Shown: positions 1 through 11,354, counted from the first letter of the stretch. The stretch is 64,000 nt of DNA from Enterococcus haemoperoxidus ATCC BAA-382 (GCF_000407165.1 NZ_KE136479.1:2281302-2345301), one strand, 5' to 3'. Notes: a model not told the origin generated them from the letters alone. Program-made: numbers and translations.

Positions 1-378
1 AAACACAATCCCCGGTACAACTAATAAATCGATTTTTTCAGCAGCTACAACTGGTGCTGCCACCGGCTCAGCCACACCAAATGCGGTCTTTTCAAATTTA
101 GTTTCAGACGTTACAGAGTGAAACGTCAGCTGCCGATCACTGCCAGTGATCGGCATCAACACTTGTTTTTCTTCCAACAAACCTTTATCAAGCAAAATAT
201 GCGTATCAAATTCAAAGTCTAGTGGTTTAGTGATTGCGATCGTTTTTGCCTTTTTCCAATAAGGATCATTGAACAAAGCTTGACTAATAGCTTGTTCTTT
301 TTGCTTTTTTAATAGTGGATGCTCATAAAGCCATTTTAAGTTTGTTAAACCTAGTTTCCTTAACCGTGCTTTTTCCAC
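1..378 (-). CDS. 5-formyltetrahydrofolate cyclo-ligase (partial, 3' end outside window)
   Basis: The minus-strand reading frame runs off the left edge of the window, so only about the first 126 codons are present. The start of the protein (EKARLRKLGLTNLKWL) and the segment ending LLVVPGIVF fit the 5-formyl-THF cyclo-ligase family, in which a PG(I/L)xFxxxGxRLGxGGGYYDR block follows; that block would lie outside the window. Known role of the family: ATP-dependent conversion of 5-formyl-THF to 5,10-methenyl-THF in cytosolic folate metabolism. Start choice: a GGAGGG ribosome-binding site sits directly against an in-frame ATG at 384 with no spacing, but six bases from a GTG at 378, so GTG is preferred. 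Family call from partial sequence only. Confidence 0.75.
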   Translation of the reverse strand, partial: MEKARLRKLGLTNLKWLYEHPLLKKQKEQAISQALFNDPYWKKAKTIAITKPLDFEFDTHILLDKGLLEEKQVLMPITGSDRQLTFHSVTSETKFEKTAFGVAEPVAAPVVAAEKIDLLVVPGIVF

Positions 379-480
379 ATGCATCCCTCCACACAATAAA
401 TCGCTTTGATTTTCACTTAAATACCTTTTTAACCTTACCTTGTAGTTTATAGAAAAAACCACTAAATAGCAAACAGATTT

Positions 481-1413
481 CTAGTCTTTTGTATCAGAAT
501 CAAGTCTTTTTTGTAACCAAGCACCGATTGCTTTATAGACTTCTTTTTTTTCATTTTCCAATAAAATTTCATGGCGCAGTTCTGCAAATAAAACAAGTGA
601 AACATCCTTGATTCCAGCCTCATCCAATTCTTTCGCGACCTTTCTAGGCCCTTTACCAAAATCTCCTACTGGATCTTGTTCACCGCTGATAACCAAGATT
701 GGTAAATCCTGATCGATATTCTGTGCCCAACCATCGCGATTCGCTCCATCAACTAAACGGAATAACGTATAAAAACCATTATTCGTGAAAGTAAAACCAG
801 TTAATGGATCCTCTTCATATTCCCTTACATTATCTTGATTTTTACTTAGCCAATTAAAACTACCTGTTTCTGGAAATTGTTTGCTAAAAGAACCAAAGGC
901 CATATGATCCAGCCATTTATTTTGTTTTTCTGGCGCCGCTAAATTTAATCCTTTAGTTAAAGAAAGAGCTAATGGGAGCATTGCAGCATTTTTACCCGTT
1001 CCCATAAAAATAGCACCACTGATTTCCGATCTATATAATTGTAAATAATTACGTAAAGCAAATGAACCCATACTATGTCCCAACATAAAATGCGGTAAGT
1101 CTGGATAATTTTTCCCAATCCATTCTTTGACCTGATGAATATCTTCTAGTACAAAGCTAACTGACTCTCCTTTGCCGAAATACCCATGTTTTGGTTCATC
1201 TTCTGTAACAGATTCACCGTGCCCTAAATGATCATGACCTACAACAATAAAGCCTAAATCATTTAGATACTTGGCAAAATCATGATAACGTTCAATATAT
1301 TCCGCCATTCCATGAATAATCTGGAAAGTTCCGATTGCCTTACGTTCAGGCTCCCAGCAGATAAAATGACTCGTTGTTTTTTGATCCGATGACAAAAAAG
1401 TATTGTGCTTCAT
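481..1413 (-). CDS. alpha/beta hydrolase, lysophospholipase / monoacylglycerol lipase type
   Basis: 310-residue alpha/beta hydrolase of the PldB/monoglyceride lipase type. Visible are the HGMAEY oxyanion segment near the N terminus, the nucleophile elbow GHSMGS in the middle, an acid-residue segment ISGEQDPVGD and a C-terminal histidine in ELRHEIL, giving a complete Ser-Asp-His triad. No signal peptide, so it is probably cytosolic and likely acts on lysophospholipids or monoacylglycerols; the real substrate cannot be read from sequence. The start at 1413 is chosen because the frame upstream opens only with TTG, while this ATG has a GAAGAGGGA site before it. It stands alone, 100 bp downstream of the cyclo-ligase start. 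Confidence 0.8.
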   Translation of the reverse strand: MKHNTFLSSDQKTTSHFICWEPERKAIGTFQIIHGMAEYIERYHDFAKYLNDLGFIVVGHDHLGHGESVTEDEPKHGYFGKGESVSFVLEDIHQVKEWIGKNYPDLPHFMLGHSMGSFALRNYLQLYRSEISGAIFMGTGKNAAMLPLALSLTKGLNLAAPEKQNKWLDHMAFGSFSKQFPETGSFNWLSKNQDNVREYEEDPLTGFTFTNNGFYTLFRLVDGANRDGWAQNIDQDLPILVISGEQDPVGDFGKGPRKVAKELDEAGIKDVSLVLFAELRHEILLENEKKEVYKAIGAWLQKRLDSDTKD

Positions 1414-1529
1414 ATTCTTCCCTCTTCTCAATTGATAGTTTTTATTATAAAGTATTCTTACGTAAATGAAATAGTCAAATGTTCAATTTTTTATTATTGT
1501 TCCTTTTATGAAAGAACTGGAGGAGAAAA

Positions 1530-2066
1530 ATGAAAATTCAAATTATCGGAGCATCTGGGACAGGGAAAAGTACCTTAGAAAATTATATAGCCGAAAAAGA
1601 AAAAGTGAAGTGGATCGATACTGATTGTTATATTTGGAAAGACGAGACCTTTTCAGAAAATTATCCAATCGATCAGCGACTAAAAATGTACGCCAACGAT
1701 CGGGAAAAATACAATCGATTTGTTGTTTCTGGCTCTGTATTTGCATGGAATCCTACTGGCTTTAACGATCGAGATTTATTGGTTTTTCTCACTTTGGATG
1801 ACAAACTACGATTCCAACGCCTAAGACAACGAGAGATAGAGAGGACTGGTGAATCTTCTTTGTGGTTAGACATGCACGGAAATCAAACTAATGACTTTTT
1901 AGATTGGTGTAAAACATATTATACTGCTAACGATCCATCCAAAATTGGAACATTTGCGGAACATACTTACCAAATGAACCATTCTAGTAGTCCTGTTTTA
2001 AAAGTAAACAGTGATCAGTCCTTAGAAGAACTTTACCAAACAATCATGCGGTTCGTAATAAAATAG
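1530..2066 (+). CDS. P-loop NTPase, adenylate-kinase-like (topology-modulation/FlaR-like)
   Basis: 178-residue protein starting with a Walker A loop GASGTGKST at residues 7-15, followed by DTDCYIWK (residues 30-37), the typical opening of the small AAA/adenylate-kinase-like proteins often annotated as DNA topology modulation protein FlaR. A basic LID-like stretch RLRQREIERTGE follows. Cytosolic; a nucleotide or small-molecule phosphotransfer role is plausible but no substrate is known. It is the only plus-strand gene in the first 12 kb and converges on the phosphate transporter across a shared terminator. RBS GGAGGAG lies upstream of the ATG. Confidence 0.65.
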   Translation: MKIQIIGASGTGKSTLENYIAEKEKVKWIDTDCYIWKDETFSENYPIDQRLKMYANDREKYNRFVVSGSVFAWNPTGFNDRDLLVFLTLDDKLRFQRLRQREIERTGESSLWLDMHGNQTNDFLDWCKTYYTANDPSKIGTFAEHTYQMNHSSSPVLKVNSDQSLEELYQTIMRFVIK

Positions 2067-2069
2067 CAA

Positions 2070-2120
2070 AAAAAGCCTTTTATGACACGTTTTTTAACAA
2101 AGGTCATAAAAAGCTCTTTC
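2070..2120. terminator. bidirectional terminator
   Basis: Inverted repeat AAGCCTTTTATGAC / GTCATAAAAAGCT flanked by A-rich and T-rich runs, placed between two convergent genes, so it can serve both strands. Confidence 0.75.
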
Positions 2121-3854
2121 TTATTCTTGCGGCTGTACTGTAATAACAGGATTCACCGAGTTCTCCACTGTGATTTCTTCGGTTCCGTAACGTTTACCTA
2201 AAACATACTTCGCTATGTGGATTGTACGATCGCTCATCCGTTCTAAATTAGAGGCCGTATCAATAAACAATACTCCATCGGCAGCACGACCTTTGCCGCT
2301 ATTCATAATCAAAATGTATTTTTTACGGAGTAATTTAACCATTTGATCGATTTTTTCTTCCCGAGCTAACATATGCTCTGCCATTTTTTTATCATCATGC
2401 TCAAAAACAATCAATGAATCACGGATATTCTTCAATACTTTTTCAAATAAATCTACCACATCTTCATCATATAAAATCAACGTGTCTCGATCTGAAACTT
2501 TACCAGCTTTTTTTTCTTTGGCTTTTTGTTTTTTTTCAAGATAGATCGCTTCATTAAGATTTTGAATAATATTACGACAATGATCGCCAATGCGCTCTAA
2601 ATCTTTTGTCAATTCTAACATCATAGTTTGTTCATGACTTTCAGAAATCGTCAATTCTGTAGCTGAAAGCTGGACTAAGTATTCTGTCAAACGGTTGTCC
2701 ATATCATTGATTGCCGTTTCATACTGATTGGCATTTTCCTTATCGATACTATCTTGTTTTTCATAATATGCTTTCGTTGCTTCAAAAGCTCCTAAAACAT
2801 AATCCCCCATCTGTAATAACTCGATTTTAGCTTGATTCAACGCTAAGGTAGTCGAGCTTTGTATGATCGATTCATTTAAATTAGAGGGTTTAAAATCAAT
2901 ACTTTTGTCTTTTCCTGGAATGATTTTTCTTACAAGCAACTCTATTTTATCAATAAACCAAAATTGAATCAGCAAATTAGAGATATTGAATAACCCATGA
3001 GCAACGGCAATCTGCATTGCTGGTTTTAGCTGTAACACATCAGAAATACGGACCACAACTGCTGTAAACGGCGTTAAAAGTGTTGTGAAGATAATTGCTC
3101 CTACTAGATTGAAAATCACGTGAGACGCTGCTGTCCGCTTAGCAGCAACACTGACCCCCAAAGCAGCAATAACTGCTGTGATCGTAGTTCCTATATTATC
3201 CCCAAACAAAATCGGTAATACAGACTCAATTGCCAAACTACCTTGACTATAAAGCTGCTGTAAAATCCCAATTGTTGCACTAGAACTCTGTAAAACCATC
3301 GTAAGCAATGTGCCGATTCCAACACCTAGCACCGGATGATGCGAAACATCTACCATTAAATCAGCAAACTGTGGTAAATCACTCAATGGAGCCATCCCAT
3401 CACCCATTAATTTTAGCCCGTAAAATAAACAACCAAATCCAAATAAAATTTGTCCGACATTATTCACTCGTTCTCTTTTTGAAAAGAAAAGTAGGATCGA
3501 TCCAACACCAATAATCGGTAATGAATAGGAGCTTAGATTAAATCCAATAATAAAAGCTGTAACTGTTGTCCCTACATTTGCCCCCATGATGACACCGATT
3601 GCTTGGCGTAAAGACATGAAGCCCACACTAACCAATCCTACAGTCAATACAGTTGTACCTGAACTACTTTGAATAATAGCCGTAACGATTAACCCAGCCA
3701 AAACTGAGCGCAACGGTGTAGATGTAAACGTGTTTAAAATTTCCCTTAATGAATCACCTGCAGACTTTTGCAGACCATCCCCCATATACTTCATACCAAA
3801 TAGAAAAATCCCTAATCCTCCGAGAAAAGGAAATAACATTTCTTGATAGGACAC
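2121..3854 (-). CDS. Na+/phosphate cotransporter family protein (NptA/YjbB type) with PhoU-like domain
   Basis: 577-residue membrane protein. The N-terminal ~310 residues hold two Na/Pi-cotransporter repeats, each with the QSSS signature (IIQSSSGTT near residue 62, VLQSSSAT near residue 190), and about eight hydrophobic segments. The C-terminal ~220 residues are helical and soluble and resemble PhoU (LELTKDLERIGDHCRNI, NLERMSDRTIHIA). Family role: sodium-coupled phosphate export or uptake at the cytoplasmic membrane. The start is GTG with GGAGGAAAAA upstream. Single gene; no Pho-type operator was recognised. Confidence 0.85.
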   Translation of the reverse strand: MSYQEMLFPFLGGLGIFLFGMKYMGDGLQKSAGDSLREILNTFTSTPLRSVLAGLIVTAIIQSSSGTTVLTVGLVSVGFMSLRQAIGVIMGANVGTTVTAFIIGFNLSSYSLPIIGVGSILLFFSKRERVNNVGQILFGFGCLFYGLKLMGDGMAPLSDLPQFADLMVDVSHHPVLGVGIGTLLTMVLQSSSATIGILQQLYSQGSLAIESVLPILFGDNIGTTITAVIAALGVSVAAKRTAASHVIFNLVGAIIFTTLLTPFTAVVVRISDVLQLKPAMQIAVAHGLFNISNLLIQFWFIDKIELLVRKIIPGKDKSIDFKPSNLNESIIQSSTTLALNQAKIELLQMGDYVLGAFEATKAYYEKQDSIDKENANQYETAINDMDNRLTEYLVQLSATELTISESHEQTMMLELTKDLERIGDHCRNIIQNLNEAIYLEKKQKAKEKKAGKVSDRDTLILYDEDVVDLFEKVLKNIRDSLIVFEHDDKKMAEHMLAREEKIDQMVKLLRKKYILIMNSGKGRAADGVLFIDTASNLERMSDRTIHIAKYVLGKRYGTEEITVENSVNPVITVQPQE

Positions 3855-4280
3855 ACTTTTTCCTCCTTATTAAAACCAATGCAGTTTACTACGATGCTCA
3901 TTCTTAAAAATTGAATAAGAACTTCCTTTTAAGAGTACAAAAAAATAAGCACCTTGTAAATAAAATGTTGATATTTCTCACTATAATCTTTGATAATTCG
4001 TATATTCAAACAAACAACAATAACTGATTTAACTTGTTGAAAATAGTTCATTACTAACCATTTTTAAAAGCATTTATAAAATGTAAGCATTACTTTTTCA
4101 AAATAATAGAGAGCACGAAACAAAACTAAAAATCAGTTTTGTTTCGTGCTCTAAATCAGAATAAACGTTTTTTCTCAGTCTCTGTTCCACATTTCCCAAA
4201 TGCATAATGGAGTCAAAAAGAAATCCTTCTTATTTTTCAAATTTAATGCTTTTATTTTCAACTGACATCCCAACTGTCAA
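3855..4280. other. intergenic region with dispersed repeat copy 1
   Basis: AT-rich 426-bp stretch between the phosphate transporter and the glycerol operon. No ORF is credible. It holds the promoter region of the phosphate transporter at the left and the hairpin repeat copy at 4110-4175 at the right. Confidence 0.5.
4110..4152. terminator. perfect hairpin terminator (repeat copy 1)
   Basis: 18-bp perfect arms AGAGCACGAAACAAAACT and its complement around a 7-base loop. Downstream of glpF on the minus strand. It is followed by a tail with AGAATAAACG, shared with the other copies of the dispersed repeat in this window (19507, 26218, 33335, 44848, 45775/47296, 55362). Confidence 0.7.
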
Positions 4281-5000
4281 TCAAACCATCAACATATAAA
4301 CACCTGATGCCACTAACGCACCAATGACAGGCCCAACAATTGGTACCCATGAATAACTCCAATCAGAGTCCCCTTTAGTCGAAATCGGTAATATTTGATG
4401 TGCTAAACGAGGACCAAAATCACGTGCTGGATTGATTGCATAGCCTGTAGGTCCCCCTAAAGACAAACCAATTGATAAGATTAACGCTCCGACAACTAAC
4501 GGATTTAGACCATCTGTAAAACTATGTTGTGAAAACGAAAGTAAACCTAAAACTAAAACAAATGTCCCAATCACTTCCGTTACCATATTCGCTGGATAAT
4601 TACGAATCGCAGGACCGGTAGCAAATGTCCCTAAAATAGCACCTTGATCTTCTGTTACTTGCCAGTGAGGCAAATAGGCTAACCAAACTAAAACCGCTCC
4701 GACAATTGCTCCCAGCACTTGTGCTAAAATAAACGGTACAACCAAACTCCATTCAAAACTTCCCGTCATTGCCATCGCGATTGTCACCGCTGGATTCAAA
4801 TGAGCAGGTCCCATATAGCCTGCAACGTAAACTGCAATCGTTACAGCCATCGCCCAACCAAATGCAATCACGATCCACCCCGATGCTGCAGACTTACTTT
4901 TCTTTAAATTAACGCCTGCACAGACGCCGTCCCCCAAAAGAATCAAAATCATTGTCCCTAAAAACTCACTGAAAATCTGTGTCATATTTGAAGTATCCAT
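4281..5000 (-). CDS. glpF: glycerol uptake facilitator (aquaglyceroporin)
   Basis: 239-residue MIP-family channel with six hydrophobic helices and both NPA boxes: LNPAVT in the first half and INPARD, the NPA-R form typical of glycerol facilitators, in the second. Lets glycerol diffuse across the cytoplasmic membrane for trapping by glycerol kinase. It begins one base after the glpO stop codon and is the last gene of glpK-glpO-glpF. No anomaly seen. Confidence 0.92.
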   Translation of the reverse strand: MDTSNMTQIFSEFLGTMILILLGDGVCAGVNLKKSKSAASGWIVIAFGWAMAVTIAVYVAGYMGPAHLNPAVTIAMAMTGSFEWSLVVPFILAQVLGAIVGAVLVWLAYLPHWQVTEDQGAILGTFATGPAIRNYPANMVTEVIGTFVLVLGLLSFSQHSFTDGLNPLVVGALILSIGLSLGGPTGYAINPARDFGPRLAHQILPISTKGDSDWSYSWVPIVGPVIGALVASGVYMLMV

Positions 5001-5001
5001 T

Positions 5002-6837
5002 TTACTTCGTCCCTTCTTTCAATGTACTCAAGTCAGATTCTGCAATTAATTGATTTAGCTCGTTTGTATAGCGCTCTTTTTGTTCGTTGGACCAATCATG
5101 ATAATGACTCATTTCTGAAATTACCCCTTGTTTGACTTCATCTAGCGTATCTCTCATAAAGAGCAGATGATTTGTTCTACGCACAAGATAATCTGCTGGT
5201 GTCAGTACCATCTCATTATCTAAAGCATAATGTAATGCTAATGTTTCAGCTAAACTTAAACCTGATACAGGTTCAGTTGTTTTGATTCTTTCAAAAAGTT
5301 CTGTCACATTTGAACCATATAAATGAACAAGATATTCTGCTTCTTCTTGGCTCAGCCCTTTTTCCACGCCTAATGTTGCAAGATTATTTAATTCTGTCTC
5401 CACATTTGCTGCATCCAGATTTCCACCTGAAACAGGATATGTTTTAGAATCAATCAACTCAAACGTACAATTAAATTCTTCTTTCAAAATACGTTGGATT
5501 TCTTTTAACGCACCTTCTGCCATCTTACGATAATCTGTAATTTTACCGCCAGATAATGTCAATAAGCCATCTTCTGAACGTTCTAGTAAACTACCACGTG
5601 AAACTGCTGAAGGATTTTCTTTGCTTTCTGCTAATGAATCTTCTAGATGATTCAAGACATTTTCTACATCGAAACGGGTTGCTTGCTGATTTCTATACTT
5701 ATCAACGATATCAATGACTTGATTGAAACTATCATCAGACACTTTGCCGTTATTGCCGCCGTTATAATCTGATCCGCCATTTTCTGAAATCAATGGTCTA
5801 AGGCCGGCCCAGCTTGCTTCGATATCATCGATCGTCACATGTGCTTTAGGATAATGACTGTTGACGATTTCTAGCAAGTAATCGACATCTTCTTGAGTAA
5901 CAGTAGGATGCTCATAATCTCCTGTATAATCCGTGTCTGTCGTACCAAAATAGGTTTTCTTTTCTCTAGGAACAACGAAAACCATCCGTCCATCATGTTT
6001 GCCTGTATCAAAATAAGTTGGTTGAGGTACATATAGTTTGCTGCTATCGACAACAAGATGGACTCCCTTTGTGGGGCGCATTTGCGGTACTAGATTTTCT
6101 TTCGTATCCAAACCACGAACTTTATCTGACCAGGGTCCCGTCGTATTGATAACGACTTTAGCTTTGATTTCAAATTGTTCACCTGTCAGTAAATCTTCTG
6201 CTTTTACACCAATGATTTTACCTTGTTTATTTTGTATGAAGCCCACAGCTTTAACTTTACTGAGCATCAACCCACCATCGAAAGCTGCTCTCTTAATATT
6301 TTCGATCACAAGTCGAGCATCATTATTTCTAAAATCTAGATAGACACCACCGCCTTGTAATCCTTCACTTTTCAATTGAGGTTCTCTTTCTAGCACTTCT
6401 TCTTTTGTCAGTGTATAATTCTCATATTTCGTGCCGATCACATTTGCTAAGCGGTCATAAAGATCCATTGCCACTTTGACCGAAAACATATTGAACGTTG
6501 CTTTTGGCTCATCATAAATTGGTAAAAGCATTGGATCAGGTTTTGGAATATGTGGTGCAATTGCTTGAACAACAGCACGTTCTTGGACTGTATCTGCGAC
6601 GACTTCTACATCAAAATTTTTCAAATAACGAATTCCGCCGTGTACTAATTTAGTTGAACGAGATGATGTGCCTTCTGCAAAATCCTGCATTTCGATCAAA
6701 CCCGTTTTCATACCAGCAGCACTAGCTTGTAAGGCAACACCTGCGCCTGTAATACCACCGCCAATGATCAATAAATCTAATTCTTCAGACTTCATCTTTT
6801 CAATAGACGCTTGTCTCGTTTTAATTGAAAATGACAT
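5002..6837 (-). CDS. glpO: alpha-glycerophosphate oxidase (type 1)
   Basis: 611-residue FAD flavoprotein that oxidises glycerol-3-phosphate to dihydroxyacetone phosphate with O2, giving H2O2, as known for enterococcal and streptococcal GlpO. The FAD-binding loop LLIIGGGITGAGV is near residue 20, followed by GTSSRSTKLVHGGIRYL, conserved across GlpD/GlpO. The length of just over 600 and the absence of quinone-type membrane features favour the oxidase over GlpD dehydrogenase. Start at the ATG at 6837: AAGGAAG lies 11 bases upstream, whereas the in-frame GTG three codons earlier sits inside the site. Middle gene of the glp operon. Confidence 0.9.
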   Translation of the reverse strand: MSFSIKTRQASIEKMKSEELDLLIIGGGITGAGVALQASAAGMKTGLIEMQDFAEGTSSRSTKLVHGGIRYLKNFDVEVVADTVQERAVVQAIAPHIPKPDPMLLPIYDEPKATFNMFSVKVAMDLYDRLANVIGTKYENYTLTKEEVLEREPQLKSEGLQGGGVYLDFRNNDARLVIENIKRAAFDGGLMLSKVKAVGFIQNKQGKIIGVKAEDLLTGEQFEIKAKVVINTTGPWSDKVRGLDTKENLVPQMRPTKGVHLVVDSSKLYVPQPTYFDTGKHDGRMVFVVPREKKTYFGTTDTDYTGDYEHPTVTQEDVDYLLEIVNSHYPKAHVTIDDIEASWAGLRPLISENGGSDYNGGNNGKVSDDSFNQVIDIVDKYRNQQATRFDVENVLNHLEDSLAESKENPSAVSRGSLLERSEDGLLTLSGGKITDYRKMAEGALKEIQRILKEEFNCTFELIDSKTYPVSGGNLDAANVETELNNLATLGVEKGLSQEEAEYLVHLYGSNVTELFERIKTTEPVSGLSLAETLALHYALDNEMVLTPADYLVRRTNHLLFMRDTLDEVKQGVISEMSHYHDWSNEQKERYTNELNQLIAESDLSTLKEGTK

Positions 6838-6854
6838 ACCACTCACTTCTTCCT

Positions 6855-8399
<1,545 letters not shown>

Positions 8400-8557
8400 T
8401 CATGTATTTATAATAGTCGGAAACCGTTTCATAAAAACGTCATCTTTTTTTTTATTTCAAAAATAAATGAAAGTTTTTCAATATAACCTTGTCTTATCAA
8501 TAAAAAAGACCAAAAATAAAATAGTACATCTTTTTATCTTTGGACTTTCTATTCAAT

Positions 8558-10030
8558 TTATCTTTTATTATGCAACGCCCGAATTTTCATTCTGATTTGG
8601 TTGATATCATAAGTTGAGCCAAGTTCCGATAATACATAAACTTCTTTGGCAGAGCGATACGTATTGGGCTTCATAACATTTGTAATCATCAAATCATAAG
8701 TTCTTTTTGAGTCAAATGGTTCAATCGTTAAACCATTTAAATTTTTCAAACTCAAAACCAAGACCTGAGTCATTACTTCTTTATATAAATGATCCATCTT
8801 TAAATCAATCCCAATCCGAGTTTCACCAACAATTTCAAAATCAATGATTGCTAATACACTAAGATACTTCACCAATGACCATTCATACAAACTATTCCCC
8901 TTTTCATACTTTTCCCCAAAACACTCTAAACTTTTATCTAAAAGAACACGAGAAAAATCTGCCAGTCGATGGCTGGAAAGGCTCTGCTCTTTTTGCCAAA
9001 TGTTCTCTCGGTCAAATAACTCCAGTTCTCCTTTAAAAAAATATAACCGACTATGAATTTGAGAGAAATAATAAAAGATCTTTTTTTCTAATTCAGGGAA
9101 AAATTTTTGCGGGCGATAATACAAAATTACATGTTCTAAGACAAACGTATCTGCTAGTGATGTTGGTGTCCGGCGACCACGAATCAAACTATACGCGGCA
9201 AAATCTGACTCCTCTAAAACCGACATACTCGTCAAAAAAATAAAATGTAGTAAACTTTCTTCTTCATCGATTTCAAGTGGATATCGACTAAAAAAGCGTA
9301 TAACAAAAGAGCGCAATGTTTTAAAAAAAGGATCCTGTTCATAGGCTTGGCTTTTACCATACAATTCTTTAAAATTTTTTGGCTGTACTACGATTCTTTT
9401 TTTACTGATGGTCAACCATAAGCTGAGCTTCAGCTTGCCATGTTCTTCAAAAGAAAGAGACAATGCTTTCTCTAAAGCCTCAATGATCCTAGAATTTTGA
9501 ATGGTCAGTGTTTTTTCTTGATGGATGTCATAAGGTGTCAAAAACCAATAAATTTGAAAGTAAAAGTAGCGAATTTGCAGTTCCTCACCTTTTAATTGAC
9601 CGTTGCGGATTTTAAGATCAAATTCTTTTAACAACGAATTAAGCTCTTTGATTTTTCTAAATAAAGAAGACTCACTGATCATAAATTTTGTCGTAAGCTG
9701 AGCAATAGTAAATTCACGATAATGAAATAAATAATCAATCAGTTGAAACTTGATTGACGCCCGAACATAATCATCTAAAATTTTACTAATAGAAAATTGG
9801 TCTGACATATGGATGACTACCCATTGTCCATCATAAAATAGCGAACAGTCTTTTTCATATGGTTTTAAGTAATAGCCTAGTTCCTTTAAATCACTTTCAA
9901 AAGAAGCCTTTGAAACTCCTAAATAATCTAGCAACTCGGTATCCTTGACTCGACCACCAGCCAAAATTACTTTTTTTAAAATACCGACTTCCCTTGCTTC
10001 TTTTTTATCTAACAATTCTTCAATTTTCAT
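8558..10030 (-). CDS. Mga-like helix-turn-helix regulator
   Basis: 490-residue protein built like Mga/AtxA-type regulators: an N-terminal winged HTH (LDYLGVSKASFESDLKEL, about residues 35-60), a second HTH (IAQLTTKFMISESSLFRKI, about residues 110-135) and a long helical region that may correspond to PRD-like domains. The target is unknown. The ATG at 10030 is 8 bases behind a GGAG site, and the gene overlaps the end of the flavoprotein gene by 11 bp, so the two are probably co-transcribed and translationally coupled. A role in controlling this pair or the adjacent glp operon is inference only. Confidence 0.65.
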   Translation of the reverse strand: MKIEELLDKKEAREVGILKKVILAGGRVKDTELLDYLGVSKASFESDLKELGYYLKPYEKDCSLFYDGQWVVIHMSDQFSISKILDDYVRASIKFQLIDYLFHYREFTIAQLTTKFMISESSLFRKIKELNSLLKEFDLKIRNGQLKGEELQIRYFYFQIYWFLTPYDIHQEKTLTIQNSRIIEALEKALSLSFEEHGKLKLSLWLTISKKRIVVQPKNFKELYGKSQAYEQDPFFKTLRSFVIRFFSRYPLEIDEEESLLHFIFLTSMSVLEESDFAAYSLIRGRRTPTSLADTFVLEHVILYYRPQKFFPELEKKIFYYFSQIHSRLYFFKGELELFDRENIWQKEQSLSSHRLADFSRVLLDKSLECFGEKYEKGNSLYEWSLVKYLSVLAIIDFEIVGETRIGIDLKMDHLYKEVMTQVLVLSLKNLNGLTIEPFDSKRTYDLMITNVMKPNTYRSAKEVYVLSELGSTYDINQIRMKIRALHNKR

Positions 10031-11354
10031 CTGCTTCACTCCACAAACCTTCAAAACCTAATTGGTTCGTGATATCTATCACGCTAGAATAATAAGGATG
10101 GTACAAAAAATCTTTCTGATAAAATTCTTCTAAAGTCTGACCCATTTGAATGCCAAGTGCTAATGTGTTGATTTTTTCTAGAATATTAGCTTTTGAGACT
10201 AATTGTGCCCCTAAAATTTTATGACTGTCTTTTTCAAAAATAATTTTCCCACTAACTTTTTCATTTCCAGAAAATAAAGAACTTCTTTGGTGAACATGGG
10301 TAACAGAAATCGGCTGCTCATGAAACAAACCTTCTGCCTCCGTTAATCCAGTACTGGCTACATAATAATCGACCAATTTTGTACCGATCGTGCGGATCGA
10401 GCCAACGAATGGCGTCGTAGGCTCTACAAGATTTTGAGCCACAACTAATCCCGTCCTTACTGCATTATTCACCAGCGGGATATAAAATGACTCTTTAGAT
10501 AAACTATAAGGCACTTGAATACAATCACCGATTGCAAAAATATCCTCTTGAGAAGTTTGCAAATACTCATTTACAAAAACAGTTTGATCCGTATGCTTTT
10601 GGATCTGTTCGTCTAAATAGCGTAAATCTGGACGGACATTCATTGCAAAAATAGCACTATCACATAACAATTGAGACTTCTTCGTTTCAATCAAAAGTGC
10701 TTTACCGGTATCTGTTACTTTTTCAACAGTCTCATTAAAATGGAAAATGACCCCTCGAGCGCTCATTTCTGCTTGTACGGGCCGGATCATTTCTTCATCA
10801 AAATACTTGAATAATAAATAATCCATCCGTTCAAACAGATGCACTTCTTTGCCTTTTTTCAGCAAAGTATCAGCCGCTTCCCCACCTATTTGGCCACCGC
10901 CGATCAATGCGACTGTATTACTATTTTCCAAACGTTCGATTGCGTTTACTACTCCTTGTAAAAATTTATATTTTAAAACCTTTTCTGAATCACTACCGAG
11001 AATTTTCTGGGACCACTGACTAGAACCTGTTGCTAAAATCAGTTTGTCAAATGACATAAAAAAGTCAGATTCTTGTTTTTCATACTTAATGATACGCTGT
11101 TTTGAATCCATACTGACGACTTCTGCGTTTAACAACAAAGAAATACCGTTATCTACTAGCTGTTCTTCTGAAATGAACTGAGCTGTTTCAATAGGACCGA
11201 TCGTTTCATTGAAATACAGATTGATTCCTCCAGGCAAATAACCTATTGTTTGTTGCTTATCAATTAAATGGATTTCAGCCTTGGGATGTTTTTTTCTAAT
11301 CGCTAAAGCAGCAGATACTCCCGCAAATGAAGCCCCTATAATCACGACTTTCAT
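10020..11354 (-). CDS. FAD/NAD(P)-dependent oxidoreductase, Nox/Npr/CoA-disulfide-reductase fold without the redox cysteine
   Basis: 444-residue pyridine nucleotide-disulfide oxidoreductase. FAD loop VVIIGASFAGVSAA at residues 3-16, NAD(P) loop VALIGGGQIGGEAAD in the middle, second FAD motif IFAIGDCIQ, and a C-terminal dimerisation domain. In NADH oxidase and NADH peroxidase the redox-active Cys42 sits in a segment like FLSCGMQLY; here the aligned segment is YLPGGINLY with glycine at 42. Oxygen, peroxide or CoA-disulfide chemistry by the usual route is therefore unlikely. Start at 11354 chosen because AAGGA lies 7 bases upstream. Overlaps the Mga-like regulator gene. Confidence 0.75.
   Translation of the reverse strand: MKVVIIGASFAGVSAALAIRKKHPKAEIHLIDKQQTIGYLPGGINLYFNETIGPIETAQFISEEQLVDNGISLLLNAEVVSMDSKQRIIKYEKQESDFFMSFDKLILATGSSQWSQKILGSDSEKVLKYKFLQGVVNAIERLENSNTVALIGGGQIGGEAADTLLKKGKEVHLFERMDYLLFKYFDEEMIRPVQAEMSARGVIFHFNETVEKVTDTGKALLIETKKSQLLCDSAIFAMNVRPDLRYLDEQIQKHTDQTVFVNEYLQTSQEDIFAIGDCIQVPYSLSKESFYIPLVNNAVRTGLVVAQNLVEPTTPFVGSIRTIGTKLVDYYVASTGLTEAEGLFHEQPISVTHVHQRSSLFSGNEKVSGKIIFEKDSHKILGAQLVSKANILEKINTLALGIQMGQTLEEFYQKDFLYHPYYSSVIDITNQLGFEGLWSEADEN

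Noticed and set aside
8405..8425. GAAAC-C-GTTTC dyad in the glpK promoter as a second cre
   Set aside because: The CG core does not line up with the cre consensus in either orientation; it may be another operator but there is no basis to name it.
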